This document shows, in pieces, positions 7,993-16,250 of a DNA stretch of 64,000 nucleotides. The notes beneath the pieces were generated by a model. That model made no database searches, was not told the origin of the DNA, and saw nothing but the letters and a program-made list of their open reading frames with translations. Every line of letters starts with the position of its first letter. The first letter of the stretch is position 1. A program made the position numbers and the translations under genes. The stretch is from Planomonospora sp. ID67723 (GTDB lineage Bacteria > Actinomycetota > Actinomycetes > Streptosporangiales > Streptosporangiaceae), in NCBI RefSeq assembly GCF_015711605.1, contig NZ_JABTEZ010000003.1, forward strand, positions 868,001 through 932,000. The letters run 5' to 3'.

Positions 7993-8847
7993 ATGCGGGT
8001 GGTGACCTGGAACGTGTGGTGGCGCTTCGGGCCGTGGGAGCGGCGGCGCGAGGCGATCCTGGCCGTCCTGCGGGACCTGGAACCCGACATCGTCGGCCTG
8101 CAGGAGGTGTGGGACGACGGGGAGGAGAACCTCGCGTCGTGGCTGGGGGAGGAGCTCGGCATGCAGTGGACCTGGGCCGCCTTCGACATGCCCGGAAGGT
8201 GGCACAGGCGCGCGGAGGGCGAGACGGCCGACGTCGGCGTCGCGGTGCTCAGCCGGTGGCCCTTCGCCGGCCGCGACGTGGTCCGGCTGCCCGCGGCGGG
8301 AGGGCGGGACGACGGCAGGGTGACCCTGCACGCGCTGGTGGACGCGCCGGGGCATCCGGTGCCGTTCTTCACCACGCACCTGAACTCCGCACCCCACGAG
8401 TCGGCGGTGCGCTGCGCGCAGGTCACGGCCCTGGCCGGGTTCGTGGCCGACAACCGCGGCGGGACGCCCTTCCCGCCGGTGGTCACCGGGGACTACAACG
8501 CGCTGCCGGACTCCGACGAGATGCGGCGGCTCGGCGGGTACCGGACGGCTCCCGCCGTGGCGGGCCAGGTCCTCCTGGATGCCTGGGAGTACGCCGATCC
8601 GGCCGCGCCGTCGGCCACCTGGGACGCGGCCAACCCCTACGCCGCGCGGACCTTCGAGCCGGCCGGGCGGATCGACTACGTCCACGTCGGCCCGCCCGGG
8701 CCCGGCGGTCTCGGCCATGTCCGCTCGGTACGGCGCGCGGGCCACGGTCCCGTCGGCGGGGTGTGGCCCTCCGACCACGCGGCGGTCGTCGCGGATCTCG
8801 CGGCGCAGGGGGATGGGGTGACCGCCGTACCGGGCACATGGAAGTAG
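7993..8847 (+). CDS. Endonuclease/exonuclease/phosphatase family protein
   Basis: A 284-residue EEP-fold hydrolase. MRVVTWNVWWRFGPWE begins the fold, ILAVLRDLEPDIVGLQEVWD carries the metal-binding Glu, FFTTHLNSAP and VVTGDYNALPDSDE give the catalytic His and the D-x-N motif, and GRIDYVHVGP plus WPSDHAAVVADL complete it. The start is ATG 7993, where the fold begins. There is no signal peptide. Substrates of this family range from nucleic acids to phosphoesters; none can be assigned here. It ends just before a 15-bp hairpin. Confidence 0.9.
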   Translation: MRVVTWNVWWRFGPWERRREAILAVLRDLEPDIVGLQEVWDDGEENLASWLGEELGMQWTWAAFDMPGRWHRRAEGETADVGVAVLSRWPFAGRDVVRLPAAGGRDDGRVTLHALVDAPGHPVPFFTTHLNSAPHESAVRCAQVTALAGFVADNRGGTPFPPVVTGDYNALPDSDEMRRLGGYRTAPAVAGQVLLDAWEYADPAAPSATWDAANPYAARTFEPAGRIDYVHVGPPGPGGLGHVRSVRRAGHGPVGGVWPSDHAAVVADLAAQGDGVTAVPGTWK

Positions 8848-8849
8848 AC

Positions 8850-8885
8850 GGCTCGGCGGTGGAGCTTCGCCTCCACCGCCGAGCC
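8850..8885 (+). terminator. Perfect 15-bp hairpin terminator
   Basis: Arms 8850-8864 and 8871-8885 are exact reverse complements with a CTTCGC loop. The hairpin starts three bases after the stop of the EEP-family gene. Confidence 0.8.
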
Positions 8886-9085
8886 GAGCAGGAGGAGGCC
8901 GTCCGCCCCTCCTCCCGGGCTGCCTTACCCTGCCGTGGAGATCTTCGAAGTGGAGATCGCTCCATCCGCGACTGCGGCGTGGACGCGAAGACATGGAAAC
9001 GAGCCTTTCGGCCATGGCCCGTCTCGCCGCAGGGGGCTCTACTGGCAGAAAGTGGAACGGCCATCGGAACAAGACGGAGTCGACC

Positions 9086-9589
9086 GTGCTATTCACCCTG
9101 GCCGCCCTCGCGGCGGGACTGACCATCGTGCTGACCGGGGCCATGACGGGCCTGTTCTACGGCTTCTCCGTGGCGGTGATGCCGGGCCTGGACGGGATCG
9201 ACGCCCGGCAGGCGATCCCCGCGATGCAGAGCGTCAACCGGAAGATCCTGAACCCCGTGTTCCTGCCGATGTTCGTCGGCACGGTGCTCGCGGCCCCGGC
9301 GGCGGGCGCGCTCCTGCTCGCCCTCGGGCAGGAGCGGGCGGCCGTGCTGTTCTTCGCGGCCGCGGCGGCGTACGTCCTGGGTGCGTTCGCGCCGACCGCC
9401 GCCGTCAACGTGCCGATGAACAACGCGCTCGACGCCGCGGACGTCCCGGCCGACCCGGCCGAGGCCGCGCGGCTCTGGTCGGGCTACTCGGCGCGGTGGA
9501 CGCGGTGGAACACGGGGCGGGCGGTGTTCTGCGGGATCAGCCTGCTGCTGGCCGGGCTCGCCGTGTTCGTCTGGGGCGGGCAGGGCTGA
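9086..9589 (+). CDS. DUF1772 (anthrone oxygenase-like) membrane protein
   Basis: A 167-residue protein with four hydrophobic helices. The first (LFTLAALAAGLTIVLTGAMT) is followed by GLFYGFSVAVMPGL and IPAMQSVNRKILNPVFLPMF, then VNVPMNNAL, the conserved Asn-rich motif of DUF1772. This family includes anthrone oxygenases of fungal clusters, but most bacterial members are uncharacterised. The start is placed at GTG 9086, just before the first helix; an in-frame ATG at 8993 would add a non-conserved extension. Confidence 0.82.
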   Translation: MLFTLAALAAGLTIVLTGAMTGLFYGFSVAVMPGLDGIDARQAIPAMQSVNRKILNPVFLPMFVGTVLAAPAAGALLLALGQERAAVLFFAAAAAYVLGAFAPTAAVNVPMNNALDAADVPADPAEAARLWSGYSARWTRWNTGRAVFCGISLLLAGLAVFVWGGQG

Positions 9590-9645
9590 GCGGAATGCGC
9601 CGCGCCCCGTGACGTGGACCGGTCCGCACCTGCACAATTCCCTCC

Positions 9646-10584
9646 ATGAGCTCATCCCGGCACGACCACACCTTGCCTCCGGCACGCGTCGAGGAGGTCT
9701 CCGACGGCGTCTACGCCTACATCCAGCCGGACGGGAGCTGGTGGATCAACAACACCGGCTTCCTCGCCGGGCGGCGCGGGGTGATCGGCATCGACTCCTG
9801 CTCCACCGAGCGGCGCACTCTGGCCTACCGGGAGGCGATCAGGTCGGTCACCGGCCGGCCGGTCACCACGCTGGTCAACACCCACCACCACGGTGACCAC
9901 ACCTTCGGCAACTTCGCCTTCCCCGAGGCGACCGTCGTCGGGCACGAGCGGACCCGCGAGCTGATCCTCGCCGAGGGCATCCCGGACTACCGGACCATGG
10001 CCTGGACCGAGGTGGACTGGGGGAACCTGGAGGCCCGCCCGCCGTTCCTCACCTACACCGACGGGATCACCCTCTACTCCGACGACCTGCGCTGCGAGGT
10101 CCGGCACGTGGGCGTCGCAGCGCACACGACCAACGACTCGATCGTGTGGATCCCGGAGCGGCGGCTGCTGTTCTCCGGAGACCTGATCTTCAACGGCGGC
10201 ACGCCGTTCGTCCTGATGGGATCGGTCCGGGGCTCGCTGAAGGTGCTCGACGACCTCGAGGCGCTGGGCGCCCGGACGATCGTGCCGGGGCACGGCGGGG
10301 TCTGCGGACCGGGCGCCGTCGACCGCGTGCGGCGATACCTGCGGTTCGTGCTGGACACCGCCGAGCGCGGCCGGGCGGCCGGTCTCTCACCGCTGGAGAC
10401 GGCGCGCGAGACCGACCTGGGAGAGTACGGCGAGCTGCTCGACTCCGAGCGCATCGTCGGCAACCTGCACCGGGCCTACGCCGAGCTCGACGGCCTGCCC
10501 CCGGGCGAGCCGATCGACGTGACGACCGCCGTCCTGGAGATGATCGAGTTCAATGGGGGCAGGCCGCTGACCTGCCTGGCGTGA
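9646..10584 (+). CDS. MBL-fold metallo-hydrolase
   Basis: A 312-residue metallo-beta-lactamase-fold protein. The zinc motif HxHxDH is H80, H82, D84, H85 in VNTHHHGDHTFGN. Further ligands are in HTTNDSIVWIPERRLLFSGDL (the Asp) and TIVPGHGGVCG (the last His). The N-terminus GVYAYIQPDGSWWINNTGFL resembles the SoxH/quinoprotein-relay branch, whose substrates are mostly unknown. There is no signal peptide. It converges on the S9 peptidase. Confidence 0.9.
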   Translation: MSSSRHDHTLPPARVEEVSDGVYAYIQPDGSWWINNTGFLAGRRGVIGIDSCSTERRTLAYREAIRSVTGRPVTTLVNTHHHGDHTFGNFAFPEATVVGHERTRELILAEGIPDYRTMAWTEVDWGNLEARPPFLTYTDGITLYSDDLRCEVRHVGVAAHTTNDSIVWIPERRLLFSGDLIFNGGTPFVLMGSVRGSLKVLDDLEALGARTIVPGHGGVCGPGAVDRVRRYLRFVLDTAERGRAAGLSPLETARETDLGEYGELLDSERIVGNLHRAYAELDGLPPGEPIDVTTAVLEMIEFNGGRPLTCLA

Positions 10585-10603
10585 GCGTGCCCGCCCCGTG
10601 TCA

Positions 10604-10626
10604 CCGCCCGGCCGCGCGACGGGCGG
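10604..10626. terminator. Hairpin between converging genes
   Basis: CCGCCCG (10604-10610) pairs with CGGGCGG (10620-10626) over a nine-base loop. It lies between the stops of the MBL hydrolase and the S9 peptidase. Confidence 0.5.
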
Positions 10627-10634
10627 CCGGAGGG

Positions 10635-10674
10635 TGTCAGGGGATCAGGGAGAGTGCCAGGGGATCAGGGAGAG
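10635..10674. repeat. 20-bp tandem duplication over the S9 peptidase stop codon
   Basis: Two copies (10635-10654 and 10655-10674) differ at one base. The peptidase stop (10665-10667) lies in the second copy, so the duplication lengthened the 3' region without changing the protein. Confidence 0.8.
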
Positions 10675-12596
10675 AGGTGGCGGGACCACCACTCCAGGAC
10701 GGCCTGGAAGCGCTGGAGGCGATGACGGGGCCGGCCGCTCCGCGTGAGCTCGTGGCCCTCGCCCGGGAAGAGCAGGAACTCGGCCGGGACGCCGTTCCGG
10801 CGCAGGGCGACGAACATCCGCTGAGCCTGCTCGACCGGGCAGCGCCAGTCCTCCTCCGAGTGGACCACGGCGAACGGCAGCGTGATCCGGTCGGCGTGGT
10901 AGAGCGGGCTCATCGCGCGCTGGGCCTCCGGGTCGGGGCCGCAGTAGGCCTCGGCGAAGAACCAGCCGATGTCGGAGGAGCCGACGAAGGAGTCCCAGGC
11001 GTTGACCGCGCGCTCGCTCCAGGCGGCCTGGAACCGGGCCCCGTGGTGGGCGGCGAGCCAGCTGGTCATGAACCCGCCGTAGGAGCCGCCCATCACGCCC
11101 ACCCGCTCCGGGTCGCACGCGGGCTCGGCCAGCGCCGCGTCCAGCAGCGCGAGCACGTCCTCGGCGTCCACGGTGCCGAGCGCGCCGATCACGGCCTGCC
11201 CGTGGGCCTGGCCGTACCCGGCCGAGCCCCGCGGGTTGGGCAGGACCACGGCGTATCCGGCGGCGGTGTAGACCTGGGTCTCGTCCAGGAAACCCCAGCC
11301 GTGCTGGTGGAACGGGCCGCCGTGAACGTTGAGCAGGACCGGGTGCGGCCCCTCGCCCTCGGGTACGGCCAGCCAGCCGTGCACGGGGTGGCCGTCGCGG
11401 GAGACGGCAGTGAGCTCCCGGAGCGGGCGGGTCCCGGCCAGCGGCCCGCAGAAGTCGGCGAGCACGGAAGCGCCGGAGCCGACGGAATCTGGGAGCCGGC
11501 CGGGGGCGGAGGCCGCGGCGACGACCTGGCCCGGGTGCTCGGGGCTGGAGACCACCGCGACGGTGCGGCCGCCGTATGAGGCGAACGCCCTGACGCTCGC
11601 CCGCTCACCCAGCACGACCGGCAGCTTCTCCAGCGACGTCCCGGCGGAGTCGTGCGGCACCAGGCGCAGCTCGACCGCGCCGCGCACCCGCACCGCGACC
11701 AGCACCCCGTCTTCGACCGGGACGGGGGGCAGCTGCTCGCAGTCGACCGACTCCTCCTCGGTCAGCCGCGTCCCCTCCACGGGCTCGCCGCCGATCCACG
11801 GGGTGGCGCGGTACAGCCCGGTGTTGCGGGCCACCGCGTGCACGCCGGAGAACTCCGCGCCGAGATAGAACACGTCATCGCTCAGTGTGACGGGCAGGAC
11901 GGCCGAGCCGGCGCTGCGGACCGCGAGGACCGGTTCGCCGCCGAGGGCCGGGACCGCGTACAGGTCGGTGTGCAGGTTGTCAGGGTCGAGGTCGCGCGGG
12001 GCGGAGACGAGCACGTGCTCGTCGTACCAGCAGGGGGCCTCGACGTCGCAGCGGCCGTCGGTCAGCGGCACCGGCTGGGGGATGTCGGCCAGGGCGTTGA
12101 CGACGTACAGCACCTGGGGCCGGTCCAGGACGAAGCCGGCGCCGTCCCCCCGGTAGCGGAAGCCGGTGATCCGGCGCGGCGCCTCGGCCGCGGCGCCCAC
12201 TCCCTCCGCGGTGCCGTAGCGGCCGGGCTCGGGGACGCGCGCGACGAAGGCGATCCGCCGCGAGTCGGGCGCCCAGACCGGGACGCCCGCGCCGAGTGGC
12301 AGGTCGGTGATGGGGCGGGCCTCGCCGCCCCCGGTCGGCATCACGTGCAGTTGCGGCTTGCCGCCCCCGCTCGCGCGCAGGAAGGCCACCCAGGCGCCGT
12401 CGGGGGAGATCCGGGGCGCGGTGTCGTGGTCGCCGTAGGTGAAGCGTGCGGGCGGGCCCTCGTGCGGGATCCGCCACAGGCTTCCCCGGTAGGCGTCCGC
12501 CTCCAGGTCGGGGTGGGTCACGTCGGTCAGAAGAAGGTCGCCGCGGAGGGCGACGGTGCCGGGGACGTGCAGCAGGGCGAGGTCTTCTGGGCGCAT
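10665..12596 (-). CDS. S9 family peptidase (prolyl oligopeptidase / acylaminoacyl-peptidase type)
   Basis: A 643-residue serine peptidase. The first ~390 residues are a beta-propeller with TolB/PD40-like blades (APRISPDGAWVAFLRASGG, PVWAPDSRRIAFVA). The C-terminal ~250 residues are an alpha/beta hydrolase: nucleophile S505 in GVMGGSYGGFMTSWL, acid in HSEEDWRCPVEQAQ and His in LFPGEGHELTRSG. No signal peptide is present, so it is cytosolic and should degrade short peptides. The start is ATG 12596 (MRPEDLALLH); an in-frame extension upstream lacks similarity. Confidence 0.92.
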   Translation of the reverse strand: MRPEDLALLHVPGTVALRGDLLLTDVTHPDLEADAYRGSLWRIPHEGPPARFTYGDHDTAPRISPDGAWVAFLRASGGGKPQLHVMPTGGGEARPITDLPLGAGVPVWAPDSRRIAFVARVPEPGRYGTAEGVGAAAEAPRRITGFRYRGDGAGFVLDRPQVLYVVNALADIPQPVPLTDGRCDVEAPCWYDEHVLVSAPRDLDPDNLHTDLYAVPALGGEPVLAVRSAGSAVLPVTLSDDVFYLGAEFSGVHAVARNTGLYRATPWIGGEPVEGTRLTEEESVDCEQLPPVPVEDGVLVAVRVRGAVELRLVPHDSAGTSLEKLPVVLGERASVRAFASYGGRTVAVVSSPEHPGQVVAAASAPGRLPDSVGSGASVLADFCGPLAGTRPLRELTAVSRDGHPVHGWLAVPEGEGPHPVLLNVHGGPFHQHGWGFLDETQVYTAAGYAVVLPNPRGSAGYGQAHGQAVIGALGTVDAEDVLALLDAALAEPACDPERVGVMGGSYGGFMTSWLAAHHGARFQAAWSERAVNAWDSFVGSSDIGWFFAEAYCGPDPEAQRAMSPLYHADRITLPFAVVHSEEDWRCPVEQAQRMFVALRRNGVPAEFLLFPGEGHELTRSGRPRHRLQRFQAVLEWWSRHLSP

Positions 12597-12746
12597 GGCC
12601 TGGGACGTTATCACCGAGGGCGGAGGGGCATACCTCGCCCTGATCATCACCTGGAGAACGGTATGCCCCGTCCTGGCACTGCCCAGACGGAATGGGGGGT
12701 AGCGGTTGAGTGACCGAAGAAGTCATGACACGTTGGGATAAAGCCG

Positions 12747-13871
12747 TTGAATGGACATTCCGTGGTCTCTGCCAGAAGAGTGATCTCCCGCTTCGTATAC
12801 GGCACTCGCTACGACAACATCCCCTGGGGGCAGCGGGTCTACGTCCGCCCGGGCGAGCGCCTCGCCCGGGAGGTCCAGTGGAGGATGCGGCTGCGCCGGG
12901 CGCCGGTGATCGCGTTGCAGGACTACCAGGAGCGGACGGGCCTGGGGGAGATCGAGGAGTTCGTCACCTGCCACATGTGCGGTGACACCCGGCAGCAGCC
13001 GCTGTTCCGTCCCGCCGACGGCAAGGGGAAGTGGACCTACCAGGTGGTGCGCTGCCCGGCGTGCGGCTTCCTCTACCGCAACCCGAACATCAGGCCCGAA
13101 CGCCTCGGCGACCTGTACTCCAAGAACTACAGCGGCTTCCTCACCGGTGATTACGCGGCCGGCCGCCAGCGCCGTTACCGGCTGACCATGGACGCCTTCA
13201 GCCCGGTCTTCGACCAGGGCCGCGACGGCGACCGGGACCGGCGGCTGCTGGACTTCGGCTGCGGAGCGGGGCTCTTCCTGGAACTGGCCGAGGAGCGCGG
13301 GTTCGACGCGGTCGGCATCGACCTGTCACCCGACTCGGTGGCCGAGGCCAACCGGCGGCTCACCCGGGCGCGGGCCTACCATGGAGTCCCCCTGGACGTG
13401 CCGGAGATCGCCGGGGGCGGCTTCGACGTGATCACCCTCTGGTCGGTCCTGGCCCACCTGCCCCGGCCGATCCAGGACTTCAAGATGTTCCGCAGCCTGC
13501 TCGGGCCGGGAGGGGTGTTGCTGATCCTCACGGTCAACGCCGCGTCCCTGCAGCTCAAGGCATACGGCAGCAAGTGGAACGGGTTCACCAAGAACCACCT
13601 GATGTTCTACTCGGCCGAGACCATGCCCGCGCTGCTGCGCCGTACCGGTTTCGCCGGGGTGGCCTTCGCCCCCTTCTACGGCGACACCGTCGAGGCGGGC
13701 ACCACCAAGCTGCCCGAGCCGCTGCGGCGGCGGCTGCGGCGCAACGTCAAGGCCGCCGACGGCGGCAACATGCTGCGCGCGCTGGCGTTCGCCGACGAGG
13801 AGGCGATCGAGAGGTGGGGCGCGGGCCTGGAGGTCCGCAGCCTGGCGGCGGACGGGGCCGTCACCCTCTAG
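12747..13871 (+). CDS. Class I SAM methyltransferase with N-terminal zinc knuckle
   Basis: About 374 residues. A four-cysteine knuckle C75/C78 and C103/C106 (TCHMCGD ... RCPACGFLYRNP) precedes the methyltransferase core: LDFGCGAGLF (168-177), AVGIDLSPDSVAEANRRL, VITLWSVLAHLPRP and LGPGGVLLILTVN. This architecture is seen in methyltransferases that act on sugars or lipids in surface-polymer and natural-product pathways; no partner genes are adjacent. Start choice is uncertain: TTG 12747 or GTG 12762, neither with a clear ribosome site. Confidence 0.85.
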   Translation: MNGHSVVSARRVISRFVYGTRYDNIPWGQRVYVRPGERLAREVQWRMRLRRAPVIALQDYQERTGLGEIEEFVTCHMCGDTRQQPLFRPADGKGKWTYQVVRCPACGFLYRNPNIRPERLGDLYSKNYSGFLTGDYAAGRQRRYRLTMDAFSPVFDQGRDGDRDRRLLDFGCGAGLFLELAEERGFDAVGIDLSPDSVAEANRRLTRARAYHGVPLDVPEIAGGGFDVITLWSVLAHLPRPIQDFKMFRSLLGPGGVLLILTVNAASLQLKAYGSKWNGFTKNHLMFYSAETMPALLRRTGFAGVAFAPFYGDTVEAGTTKLPEPLRRRLRRNVKAADGGNMLRALAFADEEAIERWGAGLEVRSLAADGAVTL

Positions 13872-13877
13872 CCCGGC

Positions 13878-14651
13878 TCAGAGGAGCGTGAGGCCGCCGT
13901 CCACGGCGAGGACCTGGCCGGTGACGTAGCTCGCCTCCTCCGAGAGCAGGAACGCCACGACGTTCGCCACCTCCCAGGCGGTGCCCTGGCGGCCCATCGG
14001 GACCATCACCCGGTCCCGGTGCTCCCAGAGCTTGGCCGCGTCCCGGCCGAGCGGGGTGTCGATCAGACCCGGCGCGACCAGGTTGGCCCTGATCCCCAGG
14101 CCCGCGCCCTCCAGCGCGACGTGCCTGGCCAGGCCGGCCAGGCCCGCCTTGGAGGCGTCGTAGGCCGGGATCAGGCTCCCGGGCCGCAGCCCGGCCACCG
14201 ATCCGATGAAGACGATGGACGAGCCGGGGCCGAGCAGCGGCAGCGCGCCCCGGCAGACCAGGAAATGGCCGCGCAGGTTGACGGAGAAGACCCGGTCCCA
14301 GTCGTCGGCGCTGGTCCCGGCGAGGGCGAGCCCGGCGCCGATCGCGGCGTTCAGCACGATCCCGTCCACCGGGCCGCCGGCCGTCCCCGCGCGGGCGACC
14401 AGCGCCTCGCAGGCGTCGCCGTCGGCGAGGTCCACCGCGAGCACCTCGGCCCGGCCGCCCTCGCGGATGATCCGGTCGGCGGTCTCGGCCGCCGACTTCT
14501 CGTCCACGTCGGCGCAGACCACCGTGGCGCCCTGCCGCGCGGTCTCGATCGCGATCGCCCGCCCGTTGCCGACCGGCGCGTCGGGGTCGGCCGACGGGCG
14601 GGTACCGGCTCCCACGACGAGCACACGTCTACCTACCAAGCGATCGTTCAC
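13878..14651 (-). CDS. SDR family oxidoreductase
   Basis: A 257-residue short-chain dehydrogenase with an unusual cofactor loop: VLVVGAGTRPSADPDAPVGN spaces out the usual TGxxxGxG by about eight residues. Catalytic residues are N125, S151, Y164 and K168 (AYDASKAG). The C-terminus SYVTGQVLAVDGGLTLL is typical of 3-oxoacyl-ACP-reductase-like SDRs. The start is GTG 14651, set by a promoter that leaves no leader (-35 TTCACG, 17 bases, -10 TACGAT, 7 bases, GTG). It is divergent from a carboxymuconolactone-decarboxylase-like gene, with which it may share a pathway. Confidence 0.9.
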   Translation of the reverse strand: MNDRLVGRRVLVVGAGTRPSADPDAPVGNGRAIAIETARQGATVVCADVDEKSAAETADRIIREGGRAEVLAVDLADGDACEALVARAGTAGGPVDGIVLNAAIGAGLALAGTSADDWDRVFSVNLRGHFLVCRGALPLLGPGSSIVFIGSVAGLRPGSLIPAYDASKAGLAGLARHVALEGAGLGIRANLVAPGLIDTPLGRDAAKLWEHRDRVMVPMGRQGTAWEVANVVAFLLSEEASYVTGQVLAVDGGLTLL

Positions 14652-14687
14652 AACGGTGATCGTAGTAAGTAATCTCTGATCCGTGAA
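14647..14687. promoter_or_regulatory. Overlapping divergent leaderless promoters
   Basis: Rightward: TTCACA (14647-14652), 17 bases, TAATCT (14670-14675), 7 bases, GTG 14683. Leftward: TTCACG (14687-14682), 17 bases, TACGAT (14664-14659), 7 bases, GTG 14651. Each -35 covers the other gene's start codon. Confidence 0.65.
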
Positions 14688-15258
14688 TCCCCGCGTCGAA
14701 CCGCTGCCGCCCGAGGAATGGGACCCGTTCCTGACCCGGGTGGTCGAGGGCACCGGCCCCTACCGCGTCTTCACCACCCTCGCCCGTCACCCCGCGCTGT
14801 TCCAGGCGTGGATCGGCTTCGGCGCCGCCCTGCTGTACGGCACCCTGCCCGCACGCGACCGGGAACTGGCGATCCTGCGCACAGCCCACCACCGGGGCAG
14901 CGCCTACGAGTGGGCGCAGCACGTACGGCTGGCGCGCGAGGCGGGGCTGACCGACGTGGAGATCGAGGCGATCCGCGACGGCGGCACGGCCGCCGGCGGG
15001 GACGCGACCGGTGGCGGCGGCCACGCCTGGGGGCCCGCCGACCGGCTGGTGCTCGACGCCGCCGACGAGCTCCACACCGGCGGCGACCTGTCCGATGCGG
15101 TCTGGCAGGCCCTGTGCGCCCGCTATGACGAGCCCGGCCGCATCGAGTTCGTCATGCTCGTCGCCCACTACGACATGCTGGCCGTCGTCCTGAACACCCT
15201 GCGCGTCCAGGTGGAGGACGCGCAGGACGCCCGGAACGGCGGTGACCGGGCTTCCTGA
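14683..15258 (+). CDS. Carboxymuconolactone decarboxylase (AhpD-like) family protein
   Basis: A 191-residue all-helical protein. LFQAWIGFGAALLYGTLPAR, RELAILRTAHHRGSAYEWAQ and HVRLAREAGLTDVEIEAI form the CMD fold, and SAYEWAQHV replaces the CxxC seen in peroxidase members, so AhpD-type peroxidase activity is unlikely. The C-terminal half repeats helices (DAADELHTGGDLSDAVWQAL). Homologues act in aromatic or terpenoid breakdown. It begins directly at its transcription start and is divergent from an SDR, a common pairing. Confidence 0.85.
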   Translation: MNPRVEPLPPEEWDPFLTRVVEGTGPYRVFTTLARHPALFQAWIGFGAALLYGTLPARDRELAILRTAHHRGSAYEWAQHVRLAREAGLTDVEIEAIRDGGTAAGGDATGGGGHAWGPADRLVLDAADELHTGGDLSDAVWQALCARYDEPGRIEFVMLVAHYDMLAVVLNTLRVQVEDAQDARNGGDRAS

Positions 15259-15267
15259 CGGTCCGGG

Positions 15268-15288
15268 GCCGCCCGGCGGCCGGGCGGC
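15268..15288. terminator. GC hairpin between converging genes
   Basis: GCCGCCCGG (15268-15276) pairs with CCGGGCGGC (15280-15288) over a three-base loop, between the CMD-family gene stop and the XRE regulator stop. Confidence 0.6.
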
Positions 15289-15314
15289 ACGCCCCCTCGG
15301 GGCCCGCCGGCGGT

Positions 15315-16148
15315 TCAGCGCGGCGCGTCCTGGAGCATCCGGAGCATCCGGAGGGCGTCGTGCGCCGGAGAGCCGGTGACGGTGGTGTAGAAGACGACCC
15401 GCTGGTCCCGGTCCGGGACGTGCAGAACCTGGCAGGTGACCTCGACGAGGCCGATCAGCGGGTGGTGCATGCGCTTGCGCTGGTCGCGCTGGATCTCCAC
15501 GTCGTGTGTCGCCCACATCTGCGCGAACTCCGGACTGCAGCCCAGCATCTCCGCCACCAGGCCGCGGATGCCGGGGTCGCCGGGGTAGCGCCCGGCGGCG
15601 GCCCGCAGGTCGGCGACCGCGGCGCGGGCGAAACGGCCCCGCTCCGGATCGCACAGCGGCATGCGCAGGTCGGAGGAGCGGAAGACCCAGCGGATTATGT
15701 TCCGGTCATCCGGGGACATGTCGTCCAGACCGCCCAGGAACAATCCCGCCAGCGGGTTCCATGCCAGGACGTCGTACTTGGCGTCGAGAACGTAGGCGGG
15801 TGTGTCCTCCAGGGCCTCCAGCAGGTTCAGCACGCCCGGCGGCACGTCCCTCGGAGGCCTGCTGCCCGGTGCCGGAGCCTCACCGGCGAGGTGGAACAGA
15901 TGTGCGCGCTCGTCGGCGCTGAGCATCAGTGCGCGGGCCAGCGAGCCGAGTACCTGCCGGGACGGGTGCGGCCCCCGCGCCTGCTCCAGCCGGATGTAGT
16001 AGTCGATCGACATGCCGGCGAGCTGGGCCACCTCCTGGCGGCGCAGACCGGGGGTGCGCCTGCGTCCGCCCTCGGGCAGGCCGGCCTCGCGCGGGGTCAG
16101 GCGGGCGCGGCGGTTGCGGAGGAATTCGGCGAGCTCGCTGCGGTTCAT
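15315..16148 (-). CDS. XRE-type regulator with MmyB-like ligand-binding domain
   Basis: A 277-residue regulator starting at ATG 16148. The helix-turn-helix is RRTPGLRRQEVAQLAGMSID followed by YYIRLEQARGPHPSRQVL. The C-terminal ~170 residues (YDVLAWNPLAGLFLGG, then CQVLHVPDRDQRVVFYTT) match the PAS-like MmyB ligand-binding domain. These proteins usually control an adjacent SDR, and here an SDR is divergently transcribed 102 bases away. It probably represses or activates both genes. Confidence 0.9.
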   Translation of the reverse strand: MNRSELAEFLRNRRARLTPREAGLPEGGRRRTPGLRRQEVAQLAGMSIDYYIRLEQARGPHPSRQVLGSLARALMLSADERAHLFHLAGEAPAPGSRPPRDVPPGVLNLLEALEDTPAYVLDAKYDVLAWNPLAGLFLGGLDDMSPDDRNIIRWVFRSSDLRMPLCDPERGRFARAAVADLRAAAGRYPGDPGIRGLVAEMLGCSPEFAQMWATHDVEIQRDQRKRMHHPLIGLVEVTCQVLHVPDRDQRVVFYTTVTGSPAHDALRMLRMLQDAPR

Positions 16149-16250
16149 GCCCCCAGCATGACGTGCCGGAGACGTCCGTGGGTGGTACCGCCGATCCCAG
16201 CCTCCGGCGGTCTCTCCCGCCCCCGCCGGGTCCCCGGCACGGTGAGACGC

